Shown in pieces: positions 43,640-55,855 of a DNA stretch of 64,000 nucleotides. How positions within the stretch are numbered: position 1 is the first letter of the stretch; each line of letters begins with the position of its first letter. The translations under genes and the position numbers were made by a program. Below the pieces are notes generated by a model. The model did no database searches. It saw nothing but the letters and a program-made list of their open reading frames with translations, and was not told where the DNA came from. This DNA comes from Zygnema cylindricum (lineage: Eukaryota; Streptophyta; Zygnematophyceae; Zygnematales; Zygnemataceae). The stretch is taken from positions 453,421-517,420 of the forward strand of contig JBBHKE010001207.1 of NCBI GenBank assembly GCA_037447655.1. The letters are read 5' to 3'.

Positions 43640-43848
43640 ATTTAAACACACCCAAAATATTATTTTCAAAATCCTTAAGGGAAGATAAATAACAAGTTAA
43701 TAGCTGTAACGTTCACGGAAGATAAAAAAGGCGTTGAGCAAAGCAACGGATAAAGATTGCAAGCTGCAGTTGTGAGTCAAGAGCTTAGGGAGGTTGTCTT
43801 TATGAGAAACGTCCTTCAACAAAGCATCATCAACTATTTGGTTACAAT
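43640..43848 (-). pseudogene. Unrecognised coding remnant, upstream part
   Basis: Minus-strand frame with NQIVDDALLKDVSHKDNLPK and further open sequence, broken by a stop near 43700, lying between solo LTR G and copia H. If G is removed together with one target copy, the reading continues towards the remnant at 41274-42472. Unknown function. Confidence 0.3.
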
Positions 43849-44789
43849 TGACATTTTGTGGTCTCCATTATCCCACAGAATGAGCAGCCTATGTAAAGCC
43901 TCTAGGAGAATATTAACCCCTTCCTCTTTACCACTAAATAAGTGCCGCCCAGGCACACAAATACTATGACTACCCTCACCCCTATGAGGACAAGACTCCC
44001 TCGAGTCAAACACAAAAAGAATCACTGTGAGAACAAGACTCTCTGGAGTCAAACGCAAAAATAGTTACTGAATTTGCTCCCTTGAGCAGTAAGTTATGGA
44101 TGGCCAAAGATGCCCTATAAATACAAAATGTCACTTGGAGAGTGGCGTTTAAATCACGCTAATTTCCAAAACTCCTACTCACAGCTACCTACAGTTGTAC
44201 CCTAGACCAATCATAAGAGTGTATAGTACAATAAGGTAAAGTGGTCGATTGTACTTATTGTACGGCTATTGTACAACATGGCATTCTAGTTGACACTTGT
44301 TAGCTTGGAAGTTATCGTTCCTCCTCCCATCTTTTTCGGCGTCCAATGATGTGGCGCCACGTGGCACAGCGCGCCTCAATGTCCAAAATCCACCAAAGGT
44401 TCACTCAGGTTTGGGGACGGCGACGACGTGCGTCCGATCATATATTTTACATGGTTAGATTTCGCGTCCGCGAGCGCTGTTGTCTATATGTGCCGTTTCG
44501 TCAATTTGGTATGTTTAAGTGAAAGTGACGTCGCGTAGTTCTTTAAATAACTATCAAACCACATACGTGTATTGCTTCGTAAACGCTTTAATAGATAAGG
44601 CGTACGACTACATCATTTTCTGTAGACCCAGGTCAAATCCGGTCAGGGGCAACATTTTGGTCATCTAGTAGTCTGTTCTGCATGTTTGCTTGTTTCTTTA
44701 TGACTATGGGGGCAACCATGGTGACTCTCTCTCTCTCTTCTCTCTAGAGTCCAAATTAAAAAGTGAATATTAATTACTTCTTTTCAACA
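43849..44789 (-). repeat. 3' LTR of copia H
   Basis: A 941-bp LTR, TGTTGAAAAGAAG to AAATGTCA. The polypurine tract lies at 44790 onward. On the plus strand the second hairpin is CCTCAC-CCCT-ATGAGG (43974-43989) and the first is GACTC with GAGTC (43994-44007). In the 5' copy the second stem is fully paired (CCTCAC with GTGAGG, 55747-55762). Confidence 0.8.
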
Positions 44790-44802
44790 CTCCCCTTAAT
44801 TC

Positions 44803-45557
44803 TTAGTCAACTTTTAATTTAAGTCCACAATTTTCTCTATAACAAACCAACTTAGGGGGAGGCACTGGTTTTGTCATCATGTCTGCAATAATCTTTTTAT
44901 CACCTTTATGAACCAATTTAATTATTTTATTCTGAAACTTCTCTCTGACAAAGCTTAGTCGGATATCCATATGTTTAGCTTTGAAATGATGTTTCGGATT
45001 AGCTGCAATAGAGATAGAAGCTTGATTATCACAAAAGACATTATGAGTTCTAGACTTCATAAACCCAAGTTTATCAAGAAGAGATTTTACCCATATTAAT
45101 TCTTTGGTGGCAACACAGGAAGCCATGTACCGAGCCTTGTTAGTGGACTGAGCAACTACTTTTTGTTGTTTACTACTCGAGCAACATACACTATATCCAA
45201 TTAGCAACACATATCCAATTCTACATCACCTTAAAAACACATCCACATATCTGGCATCAATCCAAGTAGTGATGTCAGTGTGCTCCCCTCCCAAATGCAA
45301 ACACAATTCCCTTGTTCTCACCAAATATCACATCACTATTTTGACTGCTCCCGAGTCTGTTTTGCTGGTTCTTAGACTTCTACTAAAGACACCTACAGCT
45401 GCAGCTATGTCCACATGTAGAGTTCATGAAGTAAATTGAACTGCTTACAATATGCCAATAAACAATCCTTTCCATAAACCTCTTTTCTTCCTCATCCATC
45501 TCATTATTCAAAATCAATATACCTCCCTCCTCACCCTCTCCTACACTTTTTCCAGAG
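44803..45557 (-). pseudogene. Copia H RNase H and late RT (left of element E)
   Basis: Minus-strand frames match RNase H (CSSSKQQKVVAQST, CDNQASISIAANPKHHFKAK) and the RT connection region (EEGGILILNNEMDEEEKRF). Several stops lie between 45210 and 45383. The segment breaks at 45557, at the target duplication of element E. Confidence 0.8.
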
Positions 45558-46596
45558 TGCAATTCTGTGTCCTCCATTGGACTACAGAATACAGGAAGCC
45601 TCTAGATAGTATTTAACTAACCCACTTTAAGCCACAACCACTTCTGCCTCATAAGGCAAACTGACAATTTGACTGCACCCCTGTGTAGCCTGGACTCCCT
45701 TGAGTCCGTAGCAAAAAGAATCACTGAAAACGGCCAACCAGGCGATAAGTTATGAGGCAGTAAAAATGCCAATTTGTACAAACTCTCAAAGGGAGAGATG
45801 ACTACCTACCTAAATTTTCTAAGTCCTGATTCTCTCTAATAACTCCTATCTACTGAAGTACGGACCAATCAGATTACTGTATCGTACACAAAAGTACTAC
45901 TGCCGATGTACCTTTTGTACGGCCTATGTACGACAAGGCTATTAAGTGGACGCGTGTCCGCTTTTCACTCGTCCGTACGTTCCTCGGAAATCCTATGACC
46001 GAATGTCATCTCTCCACGTGGCTCCAGGTCATGCCACGTCACAAAACGCCAAAATGACCACTCCGGGATTTCGGCGATGATGTGCGCCGTTGGATTTTGT
46101 GCCAAACGCAATCTTAGCCGTAATAAATGCTTGCGTGACATTTGTTCCGATGTCGAAATAAAATGCGTGGTATCCGTTTCGAATTTAGCGTCGTACGACG
46201 TACTTTATAAAACTGAATCTATGTACGCCGTATAAAATTCTAGTTAAATGAATTTTAGTCACGCAAACTAAATATATATCTATCACATACCATAGTACTT
46301 AACATTGGTCCTAGTCTATTAGGATAAAGCTGACCGCTACCGGTCAACTTGACGAACCGCAGGTACCGGGATCAAACCTCTGGTCCGTCAAGTATATTTT
46401 TAGTAACCTACTAAAAATAGCTGTCTGTTGAACTAAGGCAGCCATGGATCAACCTCTCTCTCTTACCTTCAGTAACTACAACAAGTATGGGAGTTAGAGA
46501 GCGGAGGTGGAGGCAGGTTGCCCGTCCTTTTTCTTTCTTTTTTATAAAGACATATTTAAACCTAGAAAATACTCTAGAAATCTATAAATTTCAACA
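45558..46596 (-). repeat. 3' LTR of copia E
   Basis: 1,039 bp, TGTTGAAATTT to GAATTGCA in element sense. Hairpins (plus-strand positions): GGACTC with GAGTCC at 45692-45707, and GACTGCAC with GTGTAGCC (one mismatch) at 45671-45690. The tRNA-like module (TAGTCTATTAGGATAAAGC, then GGGATCAAACC) reads on the plus strand at 46312-46378. The polypurine tract is 46597-46610. Confidence 0.9.
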
Positions 46597-46609
46597 CTCC
46601 CCTTATTTT

Positions 46610-47113
46610 CTAGTCTAATTTTAACTTTTCTTTCAATCCGCATTTTTCCCGACAATATTTTAGTTTAGGAGAGGGCACAGGTTTGGTCATCATGTCAGCC
46701 ACCATTTCTTCATCAGGTCTATAAACAAGATTTAAAATTTTATTTTCAACTTTTTCTCTTACGAAGCTCAATCTTATGTCAATATGTTTTGCTTTGAAAT
46801 GGTGTTTTGGATTGGCTGCAATTGTAATTGCAGCTTGGTTATCGCAAAATATTTCATGCACTCCCTCCTTCATAAATCCCAGTTCTTGTAACAATGATTT
46901 CACCCACATTAGTTCTTTTACAGCAGAACAAGACGCCATATACTCAGCCTCCATAGTAGAGTGAGCAACCACCTTTTGTTGCTTACTGCTCCAACAGCAA
47001 GCACCTTCCCCCACATACAAAACATATCCAGAAGTGCATCTTCTCATAGGTGCATCCCCATAACTGGCGTCACTCCAAGTGGTGATATCAGTATGCTCCC
47101 CTCCCAAATGCAA
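46610..47113 (-). pseudogene. Copia E RNase H
   Basis: An open 167-codon frame with TTWSDASYGDA, MEAEYMASCSAV and CDNQAAITIAANPKHHFKAK, so the catalytic Asp-Glu-Asp set is present, ending GLKEKLKLD just before the polypurine tract. It is cut off from the RT by a TAA at about 47114-47119, where related elements have sense codons before LWLHLGG. Confidence 0.88.
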
Positions 47114-47119
47114 CCATAA

Positions 47120-47869
47120 TTATCTGGTTCCAACAAGATATCTCATGACTCTCTTGGCTGCCTCCCAGTCTCTCTTCCTAGGATCATTAACACTCCTACA
47201 GAGTACTCCAACTGCTGCCGCTATGTCCGGCCTGGTACAGTTCATAAAATAAATTAAGCTTCCTACGACTTGTCTATAAGGTATAGACTTCATGAACTCT
47301 CTCTCCTCTGGACTCATCTGATCGTCTAAGATTATCACTCCTCCTTCTACACTCCCATCACTTACTTTTTTCAAGTCCATGGGAGTGGTACAACTGTTAG
47401 CATTTTCCATCTGGAATTTCTCAAGCATATTACCTATTGCTTCTTTCTGAGCAAGTCTGATAATCTTCTTCCCTCTATCTCTCTCCATTTGGATCCCCAA
47501 AATATATTTTGCCTCACCTAAATCCTTCATATCAAATCTGCCTCTAAGATCTCTCTTTAGCCTATTGATATTCTCCAAAGACTTACTAAACTCAAGCAGA
47601 TTATCCACATAAATTGCAATAAAAATGACACCATTCTCATCTTCAAACATATAGATAGAATGGTCAGAGCTGATCCGGATGTATCCCAGATCGGTGAGAA
47701 ACTCATCTAGTTTCTTATTCCACTGTCGGGGAGCCTGTTTCAGTCCATATAAGGACTTTATGAGCCTGCAGACTTTGCTTTCTTCTCCTTCTTCCACAAA
47801 CCCCTCGGGTTGCCTCATAAAAATTTCTCCCTCTAACTCACCATTAAGAAAAGCAGTCTTAATGTCCAT
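47120..47869 (-). pseudogene. Copia E reverse transcriptase, catalytic part
   Basis: A 249-codon frame starting MDIKTAFLNGELEGEIF. It includes KSLYGLKQAPRQW and the active-site box, which reads YVDN (Asn90) rather than YVDD, so a catalytic Asp is missing. The upstream boundary is a TAG in place of Gln in the H-Q-MDIKTAF motif. Element A has a TAG at the same codon. Confidence 0.88.
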
Positions 47870-48655
47870 CTAGTGTATTTCCATGTCTTCCGCTGCGGCC
47901 AGACTGAGGAGAATCCTTACCGATGGGAATCGAACAACTGGAGCAAAGGTCTCCTCATAGTCAATCCCTTCTTTTTGGGTGAACCCCTTTGCTACCAATC
48001 GAGCCTTATACCTCTCAATTGTATTATCTGGGTTCAATTTTAGTTTAAATACCCATTTACATCCAATAGGTTTTCTGTCTGGAGGGCAATCCGCTAGTTC
48101 CCAAGTATTTGCTTCCATGATAGAAGCCATCTCATCATTTATGGCTCTAATCCATCTTTCTTTCTCAGGACTATTCACCGCCTCTAAGTAAGACTGAGGC
48201 TCATCTGGGTGAGATAGCTTAGTTACCTTATGAACAGCTTGTTTTTCCTGTATCCTTTTGCTGCTCCTCCTTCCTCCCTCAAACTCCGAAGCTGGAATGG
48301 ATGGAAGTCTTGGATTTCTTCTCATTGTCTCATCGGCTCCCTTGTCCATGGAAACCGGTTCTTGTCCCGCTTCTTCTATCTCCTCGAAGTCCATGGGAGT
48401 ATGCGAGGTTTCTGGTGAGTCTCCTGTATCTTCGATCTCCCCTGAATCTGTAATCATGGTGTCACCCATGTCCCTTTCAGGGACGACCGAGTTCTCCTCA
48501 CTTTCGGACTCAAATCTGATTCTTATCTTCTTTGTATATTTGAAGGGGTCAAATGACTTTCCTTCATCCATGACAACTAAGTGTTTGACAAGAATGATAT
48601 ATTTATTTGCTAAGTCATAGACTCTATATCCCTTAACATTCTCATCATATCCCAC
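47870..48655 (-). pseudogene. Copia E integrase C-terminus and RT N-terminus
   Basis: A 261-codon frame with GYRVYDL and IILVKHLVVMDEGKSFDPFK (end of integrase), an acidic spacer, GGRRSSKRIQEK, and the RT start KPIGCKWVFKLKLNPDNTIE to EETFAPVVRFPSVRI. It overlaps the upstream frame by about 45 bases because of a 1-nt deletion near 48670, seen against elements A and BF. Confidence 0.85.
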
Positions 48656-50935
48656 AAAGTATCCTGGTTTTCCCTTGCATCTAGTTTCCAGTTTTTCCTA
48701 TCCGTGTCAAGACTGTAAACTTGGCTACCAAATACTTTAAGGTGTGAGATATCTGGTTTCCTTCCAGCCCATCTCTCATAAGGTATCACTCCCTTTACAG
48801 CTGAGGTAAGGACTCTATTTTTAATGTAGTTGGCACAGTTCATTGCCTCTACCCAAAATCTCTTTCCTATTTTCTTGTCTGCCCACATACTGCATGCACT
48901 ATCTCCTAGTGTTCTATTCAACCTCTCAGCTACCCCATTTTGTTCCGGGTTATATGGTACGGTTTTCTGGTGTTGCACTCCCTCATCTCTCAGATATTCC
49001 TCAAACTGGTTAGAGGTATATTCCCCCCCATTATCACTCTTTATCCTCTTAATAGGGGTTTCATGCAATTTCTCACTCCATGCTTTATATTCTTTGAAGT
49101 AAGTGGATGCTTCAGACTTATTTTTCAGAAAGTAGACTCTAAAGTATCTAGACCAATCATCAATTATTGTCATCATGAACCTCTTTCCTCCAACCGAAGG
49201 TACTTTTGCAGGTCCCCAAATATCTGTGTGGACCAAATCTAACACTTTCTCACCTCTATATGTGGCTGCTTTGGGAAAGGGAAGTCTGTGAGCCTTACCT
49301 TGAGCACAACCACTACAATCATCAATCATTTCATTATCCCCAAACTGAATGCCATCTACTACCCCAAGCTTTGTCATTTCCCTTAACCTATCAAAATGCA
49401 CATGCCCCAACCGCTTATGCCAAATCATCACCTTAGGAACACCAACATAGTAAGCATTCTTCTTTTCATTACTCAAGTTAAGCCTAAACATTCCTTGGCT
49501 ACCCTTATCTGCTGTGAAGTAAACTTCATTCTTATACTTAGCTGTAAAGACTCCCTTTCTGGTGAAGGTATCAAACTCTTTGTCATCTAACACAGACGTA
49601 GAGACAAGATTTTTACTCAGCTGAGGAATGTAAAGTACATCTGAGAATGTAAGTATAGAGGTCTTACCCTCCACTAAGACTTTCAGATCTACTGATCCCA
49701 CTAGATCTGTAGTAACCACTCTCCCATCCCCATACTCTATCTCTATAGTAGGAATCTTTCGTAGCTTAGTGAAGAGTTCTTTATCACGACACATATGCAT
49801 GGATGCACTTGAGTCGATGATCCATCCTTCCTGTGGAGCTTCCCGAATTGCTCCAAGGGCACACTTCTGCCTCCGAGGGATCTCCTTCTCCTTCAGACTC
49901 TCGTCAAGAAGAAGCTCCCCATCATCCTCAGATGACTCATCCTCGGTTTCTCCTGAAACTTTTGTAACCACAAGTGCCTTTTTCTTCCCTCCGGAAGAAC
50001 CCCCTCCACGGTTTTCTTGGAGCCTCAGCTCCGACAACTTGACACAATCTGCAATAAAGTGTCCTGGCTTTTTGCAATAATGACAAAGACCCTTTGGGGG
50101 CCTCTTTCCCCCAAAATTATCTCTTTCCCCTCTATAAGGTTTCTTCGGATCCTTCCCCCATCGGTCCCCTCCTGCTGCTAGAGCTTGAATGCTCTTTCCT
50201 CCTCTCCTAATCTCCATTGTGTTTTCTTGCACAAGTATCATCCTGACTACTGTGTTCCATTTCCATGAACTATCAGGCATTCCCTGTACTCGGTACACTA
50301 TGTTTTCGAACTCATCTGGTAATTTCATGATAAGGGTGTTCACTTTCATTTTCATTGTACCTGTCCACCCGGCACTTTCCATTTCCATATACAAACAAGA
50401 AAGATCATTACAGTAATCTAACATCTTTCCTCCTTTGTAAGTGTAACTCAATAGTTTTTGCTCAGCCAACTGGAGCTCCTGAATAGTTCCAGCTCTATAA
50501 ATCTCCACCAAGCTTTCCCACAATTCCTTGGCCTTGTAAATGTGAAAATGAGGAGTGGCCAAACCTTGAGTGAGGTGCCTCAAAATGAAGTTCTTGGCAG
50601 CCATGTTTACATCCTCCCACATTTGAGTATCGTTCTCCACGGTCTTCACGGTCGCCGTTCTCGATACTGTGGCAATAGGAGTGAGGGGTGTCTCCTTCCC
50701 TTTCTCCTTTTCGGACACACTGCTGTCCCCATCATCTGCCTCCTCCGCTGAGGCCGCCGTTGTTGCAGAAAAACCTTACTCCCCCAAATCCTGGTGGAGT
50801 TCCCAAAGGTGGACGTTTCACTTGTCCACTCACGATACCCCAGTATCATTTTTCACACAAAGCTCCCATCATCATGGCTTCCCAATAGATGAACCCAGAT
50901 CCATTGAAGGTGGGCACCCTAGAGGGTGGGCCCAT
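48610..50935 (-). pseudogene. Copia E Gag-protease-integrase
   Basis: From the ATG at 50718 there is an open frame of 702 codons. It holds the capsid region, an intact zinc knuckle CHYCKKPGHFIADC (residues 212-225), a protease motif changed to IDSSAS (about 301-306; the family has DSG), the zinc motif with His434, His439, Cys468 and Cys471, and the integrase core Asp499, Asp562, Glu598 with D-x35-E spacing. The true N-terminus (MGPPSRVPTF, from the ATG within the primer-binding site at 50935) is separated from it by a TGA and a 1-nt deletion. Confidence 0.88.
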
Positions 50936-50939
50936 AACC
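50927..50939 (-). promoter_or_regulatory. Primer-binding site of copia E
   Basis: GGTTATGGGCCCA directly after the 5' LTR on the minus strand. It is a perfect 13-nt match to the anticodon-arm complement of initiator tRNA-Met. The contained ATG (50935-50933) is in frame with the Gag N-terminus. Confidence 0.85.
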
Positions 50940-51978
50940 TGCAATTCTGTGTCCTCCATTGGACTACAGAATACAGGAAGCCTCTAGATAGTATTTAACT
51001 AACCCACTTTAAGCCACAACCACTTCTGCCTCATAAGGCAAACTGACAATTTGACTGCACCGCTGTGTAGCCTGGACTCCCCTGAGTCCGTAGCAAAAAG
51101 AATCACTGAAAACGGCCAACCAGGCGATAAGTTATGAGGCAGTAAAAATGCCAATTTGTACAAACTCTCAAAGGGAGAGATGACTACCTACCTAAATTTT
51201 CTAAGTCCTGATTCTCTCTAATAACTCCTATCTACTGAAGTACGGACCAATCAGATTACTGTATTGTACACAAAAGTACTACTGCCGATGTACCATTTGT
51301 ACGACCTATGTACGACAAGGCTATTAAGTGGACGCGTGTCCGCTTTTCACTCGTCCGTACGTTCCTCGGAATTCCTTTGACCGAATGTCATCTCTCCACG
51401 TGGCTCCAGGTCATGCCACGTCACAAAACGCCAAAATGACCACTCCGGGATTTCGGCGATGATGTGCGCCGTTGGATTTTGTGCCAAACGCAATCTTAGC
51501 CGTAATAAATGCTTGCGTGACATTTGTTCCGATGTCGAAATAAAATGCGTGGTATCCGTTTCGAATTTAGCGTCGTACGACGTACTTTATAAAACTGAAT
51601 CTATGTACGCCGTATAAAGTTCTAGTTAAATGAATTTTAGTCACGCAAACTAAATATATATCTATCACATACCATAGTACTTAGCATTGGTCCTAGTCTA
51701 TTAGGATAAAGCTGACCGCTACCGGTCAACTTGACGAACCGCAGGTACCGGGATCAAACCTCTGGTCCGTCAAGTATATTTTTAGTAACCTACTAAAAAT
51801 AGCTGTCTGTTAAACTAAGGCAGCCATGGATCAACCTCTCTCTCTTACCTTCAGTGACTACAACAAGTATGGGAGTTAGAGAGCGGAGGTGGAGGCAGGC
51901 TGCCCGTCCTTTTTCTTTCCTTTTTATAAAGACATATTTAAACCTAGAAAATACTCTAGAAATCTATAAATTTCAACA
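50940..51978 (-). repeat. 5' LTR of copia E
   Basis: 1,039 bp, differing from the 3' LTR at about 13 positions. The same in-frame ATG upstream of the primer-binding site (MEDTELQV) occurs at its end. The second hairpin shows the same single mismatch as the 3' copy. Confidence 0.9.
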
Positions 51979-51983
51979 CAGAG

Positions 51984-53355
51984 GAGTGGTACATCCATTT
52001 TCTTTCTCCATTTGAAACTTTTCTAGCATATTACCGATTGCTTATTTTTGAGTGAGTTTTATAATTCTATTCCCCCTATCCCTCTCCATTTAAATTCCCA
52101 AAATGTACTTTGTTTCGCTGAGATCTTTCATATCAAACGGACTTCTTAGATCTTGTTTTAGTTTGTTAATCTTATCTAAGGACTTGATTAAGAATAACAA
52201 ATCATCAACAAAGATAGCAAAAAATACCACTCTATTCTCATCCTCAAATAGATATATCGAGTGATCCGAACTTATTCTGATATGTCCCAAACCTGTCACA
52301 AATTCTTCCAAATTTATGTTCCATTGTCGCGGGGCCTGTTCATGGCCATAAAGTTATTTTATCAGTTTCCATACCTGCTTTCTTCTCCACTTGGCACGAA
52401 TCAATCCGGTTGCCTTATGTTGATTTCTTCTTCCAACTCTCCGTGTAAGTAGGTGGTCTTAATATCCATCTGGTGTATTTCCATATTTTTTTGTTGTGGC
52501 TAAACTTAAGAGGATTCTGACAGAAGGAATTCTGACTACGGGTGTAAAGGTTTCTTCATAGTCTATTATTTCTTTCTGAGTATAACCTTTAGCAACCAAC
52601 CTAGCTTTGTATCTTTCAATGGTTTTATCTGGGTTTAGTTTAACCTTAAAAACCCATTTACATGCTATCGGTTTTCTGTCTGGTAGACAATCTATTTACT
52701 CCCCTGTCTAGGCTTCCATGATAGAGGCCATTTCTTTATTTATGGCAGTGATCCACCGGCTGCTTTTTGGGGTATTTATGACCTCTAAATATGTATGAGA
52801 TTTTTCTGGGTGAGACATCTTTGTGAGTTGGCTATTTATTTCCCTTTCTTGAAGCCGTTTACTACTTCTTCTTCCTCCTTTAAAATCTGACATCAGTATG
52901 GAAGCCATCTTCGGTTATTGTTTAGGAAGATATTCATCTCCTCTATATTCCAATTCCGGAACTTAATCCAGTTCTTCGTCGGTTTCCACTTCATATTGTG
53001 GTGTTACCTCGGAAGTTTTCTCTTCCTCCTTCTTTGGTACATCTGCAAATTTTTCATTCTCCCCGTCTTCTTTCTCTTCATTTCCAAAGTCAAAGTCAGA
53101 ATACTGACCCGATTCAAATCTGATTTTGTCTTCTTAGTTATATTTGAATGAATCAATAGACTTTACTTCATTCATCACCACTATGTGTTTTACCAAAATA
53201 ATATCTCTATTTTTCAAGTCATACACTCCATATCTTTTTGTGCTCTCATCACATCCTACAAGATATCTTAGTTTCCCTCTTCTATGTAACTTCGATTTAG
53301 TTTTATTGGAATCCAAAATGTAGACTTGACTTCCAAACACTCTCAAACTAGACAC
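51984..53355 (-). pseudogene. Copia H reverse transcriptase and integrase C-terminus (right of E)
   Basis: Minus-strand frames 52311-52090 (RISSDHSIYLFEDEN, then the RT box FVDDLLFL with both Asp kept), 52908-52708 (GGRRSSKRLQEREI) and 53355-53134 (LRVFGSQVYILDSNK). Gln is kept before MDIKT at about 52470. Frameshifts and stops separate the pieces. Bases 51979-51983 are the target duplication of E. Confidence 0.8.
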
Positions 53356-55600
53356 ATCTGGTTTTTCTCTCGTCTATCGTCATCGGAATTTCTTCTTTAT
53401 TTGTTGAAGTTATGACTCTATTTTGGATGAAGTTAGCATTGTTCATAGACTCTGCCCAAAACTGCAATCCTATCATTTTATCAGAGAGCATACTTCTAGA
53501 CATATCTCCTAAAGTTCTATTTACTCTTTTAGCTACTCCATTTTGTTGTAGATTATAAAAAACAGTTTTTTCATGATGGATTCGTTCTTGTTTAAGAAAA
53601 TCTTAAAATTCCCTTGAGGTGTATTTTTTCCCATTATCACTTTTTATCTATTTTATTGAGGTTTCATGTAATTTTTCACTCCATACTTTGTATTATTTGA
53701 AATATCTTAGTACTTGTGACTTATGTCTAAATAAGTATACCTTAGTGTGTCTAGACCAATCATCTGTAATAGTTAGCATCCATCTTTTCCCCCCATGTGA
53801 AGCATACCTAGCTGGTCCCCAAACATCAATGTGAACTAGATCTCATACTTTCTCTCTTCTAAATGTGGATGCCTTTGTGAATGGGAGTTTATGAATCTTC
53901 TCTTGGGCACATCCACTACAATCATCTGAGATCTCATCATCTCCAAACTCAATTCCATTCACTATTATCTTTTTCTTCATTTTCTTTAATCTATCAAGAT
54001 GCACATGACCCTATCTCTTGTGCCAAAGAATCATATCACTTTGACACAAGTAGAGAACACTCTTTTCATTGCAAAGTACAATTTTGAACATTCCTTGACT
54101 ACCTTTTCAGCTATGAAATAAACCTCATTATCAAATATAGCTGGGAAGATTCCTTTCTTAGTTCATGTTTTGAGCTTTTTTTCATCTAGAACAGTAGTAA
54201 AAACAAGATTCTTGCTAAGCGGTGGAATGTAAAGAACATCTGAGAGTGTTACAGTTGAAGCCTTTCCATCAACTATAACTTTTAAATCAACCGATCTAAC
54301 AAGACTTGTGGTTTCTACCCTACAATCTCCGTACTTTATCTCAACTGTTAGAATATTCCTCAATTTAGTAAACCACCTCTTATCCTTGCACATATGCATT
54401 GAGGCCCCAAGTCTATGATCCACCGATCCTCAGGTGCACCCCTCTTACCTCCAAAAGCACACTTATGTCTACTTGGAATGTCAACATGCTTCTAAGTGAT
54501 TTTCGAATTAAATAGAAGCTCCTCAAGCTCCTCTTCCAGTTCGGTTACTTCATCTTCTTCTTGTCATGAACCTGAGTCAAAAACACATTTTTTTTTCCTC
54601 CATCTCTTGAGGAACCTCTTTCCATCTTTCAGTCGAAGATTTGCAAGTTTGACACAATCTTCCATATAATGTCCCAGTTTCTAGCAAAAGTGACATAGTC
54701 CACCTCGAGGAGCTCCTCTCCCTTGTCGGTCAAATCTGCCACCTCATTGTACTCTTCCTCTAAAGTTTCGATAATGATCCTTTCATTTTTCTTCATCACA
54801 CTTCCGCCAATCAGATCCTGCAGCCAATGTTTGAACACTCAAACTTCCTCTCCTAAGTTCTGTCGTACTCTCTTTAACTAAAATCATCCCCACTGTATCA
54901 TCCCAATTCCAATTGCTATCACCTAGATCATGGAACCGATTAATGATATTCTCATACTCTTCACGTAGTTTCATTATCAATGTATTTACTCTTTGTCTCT
55001 CAGACCATGAGTGAAGTGCTCTGTAATTCTCCAAATAACGCTCTTAAGTCATTGCAATAATCATTCATAATTTCTCCGTTGTAAGTATAAGCTGAAATCT
55101 TATTTTCTGCCAATTGTTGCCGCTGCAATGAACCACTCTTATATTTATTTATACGAGATACCCAAATATAAGAGGAAGATCTAACATGCATAAAGGGAAT
55201 GGCAATACCCTTCATTACAGTTTTGAGAATTAAGAGCTTATCAACCTTGTCTTTATAAGTCCAATTTTCATATTCTCACCGTTGGGTCCTACTCCTTGAC
55301 ACCATTGCTGGTGGTGCTGCTGCCTGTATCGTCCTTGACAATGGAGTCCCTCGAGAAGCAACTCGTCCCCTTTCTCCTTCCATGATTATTTCCCTCCTTT
55401 CCTCGTCATCGTTCGTGGTGGTGACTGATGTTTTGGTAGCTGTTGTGATGGAGGTGCCAGAAATACGTATTCCTCCAAACCCAAGTAGAGGTGGGCATTG
55501 AATAACCCCGGACAATATGCCCCATAGGTGCTTCTTAAAAAGTTCTCTGTCCATCATCATTTCCTAATGAAGAAAGTATGATCCATTGAATATTGGCACC
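53356..55600 (-). pseudogene. Copia H Gag, protease and integrase
   Basis: The integrase region (53356-54160) is heavily broken. The pre-integrase and protease part (54423-54163) keeps ASMHMCKDKRWFTKL but lacks the DSG motif. Gag pieces lie at 54838-54629 and 55215-54783, with VNTLIMKLREEYENIINR. The zinc knuckle is damaged. The N-terminal stretch before 55560 is low-complexity. Confidence 0.75.
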
Positions 55601-55621
55601 CTCGAGGGTGGTCCCATAACA

Positions 55622-55855
55622 TGAATTTTTGTGGTCTCCATTATCCCACAAAATGAGCAGCCTATGTAAAGCCTCTAGGATAATATTTGCCCCTTCCACT
55701 TTCCCATTTAATAAGTGCCGCCCAGGCACACAAATACTCTGGTCACCCTCACCCTTGTGAGGACAAAACTCCTCGAGTCAAACACAAAAAGAATCACTGA
55801 ATCTACTCCCTTGAGATGTAAGTTATTGTTGGCCAAAGATGGCATATAAATACAA
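55622..55855 (-). repeat. 5' LTR of copia H, truncated
   Basis: The terminal 234 bp of the H LTR, matching 43849-44120. It includes the second hairpin CCTCAC-CCTT-GTGAGG (55747-55762) in a fully paired form. It stops at the first base of LTR I. Confidence 0.8.

Larger units (their letters stand above)
45558..51978 (-). mobile_element. Complete Ty1/copia retrotransposon E
   Basis: A 6,421-bp element on the minus strand with two LTRs of equal length (1,039 bp: 50940-51978 and 45558-46596) and a perfect target duplication CAGAG (45553-45557 and 51979-51983). It sits inside the RT gene of element H. By eye the LTRs differ at about 13 positions, making it the youngest copia here. Its Gag start, integrase-RT junction, RT and RNase H carry stops, shifts or lost catalytic residues, so it cannot act alone. 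Confidence 0.92.
43849..55855 (-). mobile_element. Ty1/copia retrotransposon H, split by element E
   Basis: Minus-strand copia of a distinct LTR subfamily. The 3' LTR is 43849-44789. RNase H and the late RT lie in 44803-45557. Element E is then inserted, and the RT, integrase, protease and Gag continue from 51984 to about 55600. The primer-binding site TGTTATGGGACCA (55609-55621) has two changes from the family. The 5' LTR starts at 55622 and is cut at 55855 by LTR I. All coding parts are broken. Confidence 0.85.

Noticed and set aside
45558-51978. Copia E as an autonomous active element
   Set aside because: Despite near-identical LTRs, it has YVDN for YVDD, a changed protease motif, several stops and two frameshifts.
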